A DNA stretch of 10,028 bases, from contig SKVI01000233.1 in assembly GCA_007129525.1 (NCBI GenBank), forward strand, positions 1 through 10,028, written 5' to 3'. Numbering within the stretch: the first letter of the stretch is position 1; the number at the start of each line of letters is the position of its first letter. Position numbers and translations under genes: made by a program. Under the pieces are notes generated by a model. That model had not been told where the DNA came from. It saw only the letters and a program-made list of their open reading frames with translations, and did not search any database. Of this stretch, positions 5,396 through 10,028 are shown in pieces. The stretch comes from Gemmatimonadota bacterium. Lineage in GTDB: Bacteria > Gemmatimonadota > Gemmatimonadetes > Longimicrobiales > Gaopeijiaceae.

Positions 5396-8182
5396 GTGTC
5401 CGAGGTACCCGTGGCCGACGCCCTTCCCCCGAGACTCGATCCCGAAGCCATCGAAGGCTCCCTCTACCGGCGGGCCCTGGACGCCGGGCGCTTTCACGTG
5501 CCCGCGAGCCGGGTCCTGGAAGAGGGTCGGGACCCATACGTCATCGTGATCCCTCCGCCCAACGTGACGGCGGTGCTCCATATGGGTCACGGGCTGAACA
5601 ACACGGTCCAGGACGTGCTCATCCGGTGGCGCCGCATGCAGGGGCGGGCCGCCGTGTGGGTGCCGGGCACCGACCACGCCGGGATCGCCACCCAGAACGT
5701 GGTGGAGCGGAAGGTGGCCGCCGAGAGCGACCAGACCCGCTTCGACCTGGGCCGGGAGGCCTTCCTGGACGAGGTCCGGAGCTTCGTGGAAGAGACCGGG
5801 GGCACGATCCTGGAGCAGCTCCAGGCCATCGGCGCCTCGTGCGACTGGGAGCGGACCCGCTTCACCCTGGACCCCGAGCTCTCCCGGGCCGTGCGGGAGG
5901 TCTTCGTGCGGCTCTACGAGAAGGACCTGATCTACCGGGGCGAGTACATCATCAACTGGTGTCCCCGCTGCGGCACCGCGCTGTCGAACGAGGAGGCCGA
6001 GGGGAGGGAGGCGGAGGGCCGCCTGCACCACATCCGCTATCCGCTGCCGGAGTCGGCGTGGAAGGCCGCCGCCCGGGCCCGGGCGGACGGGGCCGAGGCC
6101 CTGGGGCGGACGGACGACGGCCGGTGGTTCCTCACCGTCTCCACCACCCGCCCCGAGACCATGCTGGGCGACACCGGGGTGGCGGTCCACCCCGACGACG
6201 AACGGTACGCCGCCCTGGTGGGCCACGAGGTGGAGCTCCCTCTGGCGGGCCGTACCATCCCCATCGTGGCCGACGAGTGGGTGGACCCTGAGTTCGGCAC
6301 CGGGATGGTGAAGGTCACCCCGGCCCACGATCCCAACGACTTCGAGATCGCCCGCCGAACCGGCCTGGAGGTGCTGAACATCCTCACCGCCGAAGCCGCC
6401 ACCAACGATGCCGTCCCCGAGCGATTCCGCGGAATCGACCGCTTCGAGGCCCGACGGGCCGTGGTGGAGGCGCTGGAGGAGGAGGGGCTGGCCGCCGGCG
6501 ACGAGCCCCACCACCACTCGGTTCCCCAGTGCTATCGGTGCGGCACCGTGGTGGAGCCCCGCCTCTCGGACCAGTGGTTCGTCCGGATGGAGCCGCTGGC
6601 CGAGCCGGCGCTGGCTGCCTCCCGGGACGGAACCATCCGCTTCCACCCACAGCGGTGGACGAAGGTGTATGAGGAGTGGCTCGAGAACATCAGGGACTGG
6701 TGCATCTCGCGGCAGCTCTGGTGGGGCCACCGCATTCCGGTGTGGTACTGCCGGGCGGAGGGGTGCGACGAGGTCATCGTGGCCCGCACCGATCCCACGG
6801 AGTGCGCCCGCTGCGGGAGCGGCGAGATCGAGCAGGACCCCGACGTGCTGGACACCTGGTTCAGCTCGTGGCTCTGGCCGTTCTCCGTCTTCGGGTGGCC
6901 CGAGGAGACCGACGACCTGGAGGCCTTCTACCCCGGCCACACCCTGGTGACGGCCCCGGAGATTCTCTTCTTCTGGGTGGCCCGCATGATCATGGCCGGC
7001 TACGAGTTCCAGGGCGAGCCGCCCTTCCGCGACGTCTTCCTGCACGGCACCGTGCGCGACGCCCGGGGCCGCAAGATGTCCAAGTCGCTGGGCAACGGGA
7101 TCGACCCCATCGAGGTGGTGGAGCGCTTCGGGGCCGACGCCCTTCGCTACACCGTCCTCAGCATGTGCGGGGTGGGCACCGACATCCACCTGGACCACGA
7201 GGACCTGGAGGCCGCCTTCGCCCCGGGCCGGAACTTCGCCAACAAGCTCTGGAACGCCGGCCGCTTCACCCTCATGAGCGTGGGCGAGGAGCCGGTGCAG
7301 CCGGTGGACGAGGTGCGGGACACCCTGGAGGCCGAGGACCGCTGGATCCTCTCCCGGCTCTCGGCCACCGCCGCAGAGATGACCCGGGCGCTGGAGCGCT
7401 TCCGGATCCACGAGGCGGTGGAACGGGCGCACCACTTCTTCTGGGGCGACTTCGCCGACTGGTACCTGGAGATGGTGAAGGGGCGACTGCGGGGCGACGC
7501 CGGGGACGACTCCCGGGAGGCGGCCCGGGCCGTGCTGGTCCACGCCTTCGACGGCATCCTTCGGCTCCTGCACCCCCTGGTTCCCTTCGTGACCGAGCAC
7601 CTCTGGGACCGGGTTTCCTGGCCTGCAGGCGCCGGTGCGCGTCCCGAGAGCCTCCTGGTGGCTCCCTGGCCCGAGCCCGACCCGGCGCACCGGGACCCCG
7701 AGGCCGAGGAGTCCATGGCCCACTTCCAGGAGTTGGTGACAGCGGTGCGGAGCCTGCGGAAGGAGTACGCGGTGGGGGAAGGCGCGCCCGTGTCACTGGT
7801 GCTCGAGGGCGCGCCCGAGGACTTTCGGACCTCGCTGGAGGCGACGCGGGCCCGCCTCGAGCAGCTGGCCCGGGTCCAGGAGCTGGAGTTCGGCGCCAGC
7901 GACGGCCGGGGGGTGGGGGCCACCACCGTCCTCCAGAACGGGACCGAGGTTTTTCTCCCCCTGGAGGGGCTGGTGGACCTGGACCGCGAGCGCGAACGAC
8001 TGGAGAAGGAGATCGGACGGCTGGAGGAGCAGCTCGCCGGAGCCCGGAAAAAGCTGGCCAACGAGAACTTCGTGACCCGGGCCCCTGACGAGGTGGTCCA
8101 GAAGGAGCGCGACAAGGAGGCCACCTTTCGGGATCAGCGGGACACGCTGCAGGCGAAGCTGAGCCTTCTGGAGGGCTCCTGA
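5396..8182 (+). CDS. valS: Valyl-tRNA synthetase
   Basis: This class Ia cytosolic synthetase charges tRNA-Val with valine. Residues from GTG 5396: PPPNVT (53-58) followed by the HIGH motif as HMGH (62-65), and NWCPRC (187-192), a cysteine pair typical of ValRS. The CP1 editing domain carries TTRPETMLGDT (250-260). DTWFSSWLWPF starts at 486 and the KMSKS loop is at 560-564. The anticodon-binding helical domain follows, and the last ~70 residues form the ValRS coiled-coil arm (LDRERERLEKEIGRLEEQL...). The 928-residue length fits the bacterial family. The start is uncertain: GTG 5396 lacks a well-placed ribosome binding site, whereas the in-frame GTG 5411 has GAGG at 5402-5405, five bases before it. 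That start would give 923 residues without affecting any domain. The stop TGA at 8180-8182 shares its A with the ATG of the downstream lipoprotein gene. Identity is certain. Confidence 0.98.
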   Translation: MSEVPVADALPPRLDPEAIEGSLYRRALDAGRFHVPASRVLEEGRDPYVIVIPPPNVTAVLHMGHGLNNTVQDVLIRWRRMQGRAAVWVPGTDHAGIATQNVVERKVAAESDQTRFDLGREAFLDEVRSFVEETGGTILEQLQAIGASCDWERTRFTLDPELSRAVREVFVRLYEKDLIYRGEYIINWCPRCGTALSNEEAEGREAEGRLHHIRYPLPESAWKAAARARADGAEALGRTDDGRWFLTVSTTRPETMLGDTGVAVHPDDERYAALVGHEVELPLAGRTIPIVADEWVDPEFGTGMVKVTPAHDPNDFEIARRTGLEVLNILTAEAATNDAVPERFRGIDRFEARRAVVEALEEEGLAAGDEPHHHSVPQCYRCGTVVEPRLSDQWFVRMEPLAEPALAASRDGTIRFHPQRWTKVYEEWLENIRDWCISRQLWWGHRIPVWYCRAEGCDEVIVARTDPTECARCGSGEIEQDPDVLDTWFSSWLWPFSVFGWPEETDDLEAFYPGHTLVTAPEILFFWVARMIMAGYEFQGEPPFRDVFLHGTVRDARGRKMSKSLGNGIDPIEVVERFGADALRYTVLSMCGVGTDIHLDHEDLEAAFAPGRNFANKLWNAGRFTLMSVGEEPVQPVDEVRDTLEAEDRWILSRLSATAAEMTRALERFRIHEAVERAHHFFWGDFADWYLEMVKGRLRGDAGDDSREAARAVLVHAFDGILRLLHPLVPFVTEHLWDRVSWPAGAGARPESLLVAPWPEPDPAHRDPEAEESMAHFQELVTAVRSLRKEYAVGEGAPVSLVLEGAPEDFRTSLEATRARLEQLARVQELEFGASDGRGVGATTVLQNGTEVFLPLEGLVDLDRERERLEKEIGRLEEQLAGARKKLANENFVTRAPDEVVQKERDKEATFRDQRDTLQAKLSLLEGS
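5402..5405 (+). promoter_or_regulatory. Ribosome binding site supporting alternative valS start at 5411
   Basis: GAGG lies five bases before the in-frame GTG at 5411-5413, better spacing than anything available to GTG 5396. If used, the six bases around it are leader rather than coding sequence and the protein is five residues shorter. Confidence 0.5.
8170..8175 (+). promoter_or_regulatory. Ribosome binding site for the lipoprotein gene inside valS
   Basis: GGAGGG lies six bases before ATG 8182, within the last codons of valS. With the TGATG stop/start overlap it fixes the start of the downstream gene and indicates translational coupling to the synthetase. Confidence 0.8.
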
Positions 8183-9513
8183 TGGATCGGAGGCGCCCCG
8201 GGGTTGGAGGACGGGTCACGTTCGGAACACGGACCCTGACGTCGGCGGCCGGATTCCTCGTTGCGGCGCTCCTGGTGGGGCTCGCGGCCGTGGCCTGCGC
8301 CCGGACTGCTTCCCCGGAGGGCGGGCCGGTGCCCGAGACCCCCATTCAGGTGGTCCGGACCTCGCCGGACACCTTCGCCGTGATGGAGCCCTTTGACGGT
8401 CGGGTGAGCTTCGAGTTCGACCGGCGTCCCAGCGAGCGGCCCACCACCGGCCAGCTCCGGGATGCGGTGGTGGTCTCGCCCCGCACCGGTGAGGTGAGCG
8501 TTGAGCACCGGCGCCACGGACTTCGGGTGGAGATGGAAGGCGGCTTCCAGGAGCGGACCATCTACCGGATCACCCTTCTGCCCACCATCAGGGACCTCTG
8601 GCAGAACCAGCTGGACGGCCCCTACGACCTCTTCTTCTCGACGGGCCCCGAGTTCGAGCCCAACGTGCTGGGCGGGCTCATCATCGATCGTCTCACCGGC
8701 CAGGAGGTGGAGGGCGCCCGAGTCGATGCCGTGCCTCTGGACGAGGGGCCCACCCACTCCACGGTGACGGACTCCACCGGGATCTTCACCTTCCCCTTCC
8801 TGCCGGCGGATCGCTACCGGCTGAAGGCATACGAGGACCTGAACCGGAACCGCGAGCCGGACTTCGCGGAACCCCAGGACTCCATTCAGGTGGAACTGGC
8901 CCGGGGCGACACCCTCATCGTCACCGAGCTGGCGCTCCTGCTCCCCGACACCACTCCGGCGATCCTGGACGATGTGCAGGCGGTGGACTCCATGACGCTG
9001 CGCCTTGGTTTCGACGACCCGCTGGATCCGGAGCGCTCGCTGGAGGGGGTCCAGGTGCGGCTCAGCCGGGAAGACGGAGAGCCGGCGCCGGAGGTGGCCG
9101 AGCTGCTCCACCTCCACGAGTGGGAAGCGCGGGTGGAGGCCCGGGAGCGGGAGGAGGTCGACCTCGACGATCCGCCGGACGAGGACGAGCCACCTCCCCC
9201 GGATCCCGAACCGGCACCGCAGCCCGACGACCTGCTCCCGGAGTTCGAGATCGTGGCCATCCTCGACAGCCCCCTGGAGCCCGAGGTGATCTACACCGTG
9301 GTGGTGGATGGGGTTGTGAACCTGAACGAGGTGCCGGGCGGCGGTGGCGAGCTGGAGGTGGAGGGCCCCGTGCCCCCTGAGGAGCCGGAGGAGGCGCCGC
9401 CCGACACCGTACCACCGCCCGACACCGTACCGCCACCGGATACCGTGCCGCCACGGGACACGGTTCCTCCACCGAATAGACCCGCTACGGACCGTCCCCG
9501 CCGCCTGAGCTGA
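8182..9513 (+). CDS. Ig-like domain surface lipoprotein
   Basis: This 443-residue secreted protein has an unusually long basic N-region (MDRRRPGVGGRV...), a hydrophobic core at ~22-38 and a lipobox-like AAVAC, placing the lipidated cysteine at Cys39. Residues ~54-155 read as an SbsA/Big_5-type bacterial Ig-like domain (VVRTSPDTFAVMEPF, then VSFEFDRRPSE, ending YDLFFSTG). Residues ~160-258 resemble a carboxypeptidase-regulatory/SdrD-like beta sandwich: GGLIIDRLTGQEVEGARV, then DSTGIFTFPFLPADRYRLKAYEDLNRN. Residues ~260-393 look like a second Ig-like domain interrupted by an acidic Pro/Glu/Asp linker (314-352). The tail carries four PPDTVP repeats (406-429) and ends in basic residues. It probably sits on the envelope as a structural or adhesion protein; no catalytic motif is visible. 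It overlaps valS by one base and has GGAGGG in good position, so it is likely cotranscribed with it. Specific function is unknown. Confidence 0.85.
   Translation: MDRRRPGVGGRVTFGTRTLTSAAGFLVAALLVGLAAVACARTASPEGGPVPETPIQVVRTSPDTFAVMEPFDGRVSFEFDRRPSERPTTGQLRDAVVVSPRTGEVSVEHRRHGLRVEMEGGFQERTIYRITLLPTIRDLWQNQLDGPYDLFFSTGPEFEPNVLGGLIIDRLTGQEVEGARVDAVPLDEGPTHSTVTDSTGIFTFPFLPADRYRLKAYEDLNRNREPDFAEPQDSIQVELARGDTLIVTELALLLPDTTPAILDDVQAVDSMTLRLGFDDPLDPERSLEGVQVRLSREDGEPAPEVAELLHLHEWEARVEAREREEVDLDDPPDEDEPPPPDPEPAPQPDDLLPEFEIVAILDSPLEPEVIYTVVVDGVVNLNEVPGGGGELEVEGPVPPEEPEEAPPDTVPPPDTVPPPDTVPPRDTVPPPNRPATDRPRRLS
9397..9468 (+). repeat. Four tandem 18-base repeats encoding PPDTVP
   Basis: Units at 9397-9414, 9415-9432, 9433-9450 and 9451-9468 encode PPDTVP with one Pro-to-Arg change in the last copy. 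The first two units are nearly identical in DNA and later copies diverge mostly at third positions. The repeats form a flexible proline-rich tail at the C-terminus of the Ig-like lipoprotein and may vary in copy number between strains. Confidence 0.85.
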
Positions 9514-10028
9514 ACTCTCCTCGCACCACGCCTCCTCGGGTGGACAGGACGGTGAACGTGCCGCTCAGACTGTCCACGTCGCCGTAGGTCCGGATGGTGA
9601 ACACCGCCTCCACGGCCTCTCCGCCCTGAAGGTGTCGTTCCAGGTAGAAGGTGTCGTCCGACGGGTCCACGAACCGCGCTTCAGGGTCGGGGCCCTCGGT
9701 CTCGAGCCTCTCCAATGCGATCCCGACCTGGTCCGGGCGCACGATCTTGACCCGCTCGGCCTGCCGGAGGGCGGTGGGGAGGAAGGCGTCGTTGCGCACG
9801 GGGATCCGCACCTCCCAGGTGGTGCTGTCGGCCTCGCTGGCCACCTGCTCGATCCGGGGGGCGTCCACCTGCAGGTCCGGGAGGCTCGCCGCCATGTAGA
9901 GGTTGAAGAGCGCCTGGTTCGCTGCCCACTCCTCCAGCACCTCGGGGGGACCGTTGCGGGAGAAGAACTTGGGGTGCCATCCGCCGATCTCCACCTCGCC
10001 CAGGGTGGGATGCTCGTAGGGCGTCCAG
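9485..10028 (-). CDS. C-terminal part of a probable M14 zinc carboxypeptidase
   Basis: This gene enters from the right edge and ends at TAG (9485-9487 on the plus strand); 180 residues are visible and the N-terminus is outside. An ATG/GTG-first reading would start at the GTG at 9994, but the frame stays open to the edge. There it reads WTPYEHPTLGEVEIGGWHPKF, the element seen near the end of the catalytic domain in large secreted M14 metallocarboxypeptidases. The rest (APRIEQVASEADSTTWEVRIPVRNDAFLPTAL cut into strands, then LERLETEG, VFTIRTYG and TFTVLSTRGG) looks like the C-terminal beta-sandwich of those enzymes. The zinc-binding HxxE and His residues are not in the window, so activity cannot be judged. 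The gene converges on the Ig-like lipoprotein gene and overlaps its end by 29 bases. Moderately sure of family, firmly sure it is coding. Confidence 0.68.
   Translation of the reverse strand, partial: WTPYEHPTLGEVEIGGWHPKFFSRNGPPEVLEEWAANQALFNLYMAASLPDLQVDAPRIEQVASEADSTTWEVRIPVRNDAFLPTALRQAERVKIVRPDQVGIALERLETEGPDPEARFVDPSDDTFYLERHLQGGEAVEAVFTIRTYGDVDSLSGTFTVLSTRGGVVRGEFSSGGGDGP

Noticed and set aside
5078..7723. 881-codon open frame on the minus strand opposite valS
   Set aside because: It lies antisense to an unmistakable valS with all motifs. Its translation is a low-complexity Gly/His/Val/Pro/Arg mix with no domain, as expected where strong GC bias removes stops from the shadow frame.
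6676..8088. 470-codon plus-strand open frame inside valS
   Set aside because: It is an alternative frame of the synthetase, Gly/Arg/Pro-rich and without motifs; the valS frame has continuous conserved content.
1..10028. Search for tRNA, rRNA, CRISPR arrays, insertion sequences, attachment sites and toxin-antitoxin or defence genes
   Set aside because: Reading both strands gave no cloverleaf, array of spaced repeats, transposase or recognisable defence protein. The content is housekeeping plus envelope genes with uniform base composition.

Overview
The window is about 70% G+C and almost fully coding. It comes from a bacterium with long acidic, proline-rich envelope proteins. The combination of a DapL-like aminotransferase, an Ig-like lipoprotein with acidic linkers, an M14-type peptidase tail and strong codon-position GC bias is most like Gemmatimonadota. 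That assignment is an inference from protein style, because no rRNA or other phylogenetic marker can be tested here.

Layout: (1) bases 1-2103 hold the C-terminal ~700 residues of a DinG/XPD-like Fe-S DNA helicase, truncated by the left edge. (2) After a 142-base gap with a plausible extended -10 promoter comes a compact three-gene unit. It consists of a 67-residue two-helix membrane protein (2246-2449), a FAH-family hydrolase/tautomerase (2457-3131) and a PLP aminotransferase of the LL-diaminopimelate aminotransferase type (3128-4303). The last two overlap by ATGA. (3) A 153-base gap rich in inverted repeats leads to a single-pass, TonB-like anchored acidic protein (4457-5302). (4) A 93-base gap with a possible promoter and a perfect palindrome precedes valyl-tRNA synthetase (5396-8182). 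Its stop codon overlaps the start of an Ig-like lipoprotein gene (8182-9513). (5) On the opposite strand the C-terminal end of a probable M14 zinc carboxypeptidase (9485-10028, cut by the right edge) converges on, and overlaps, the lipoprotein gene.

Most of the window is housekeeping: DNA repair, lysine/peptidoglycan precursor synthesis and translation. Envelope functions are interleaved: the TonB-like anchored protein, the surface lipoprotein and the secreted peptidase. I see no mobile element, CRISPR array, tRNA/rRNA gene or convincing new defence system. The points most worth a second look are a missing Fe-S cysteine in the helicase, a TonB-like anchor carrying a non-TonB C-terminal domain, structured leaders before two genes, and an Ig-like domain that appears split by an acidic linker.
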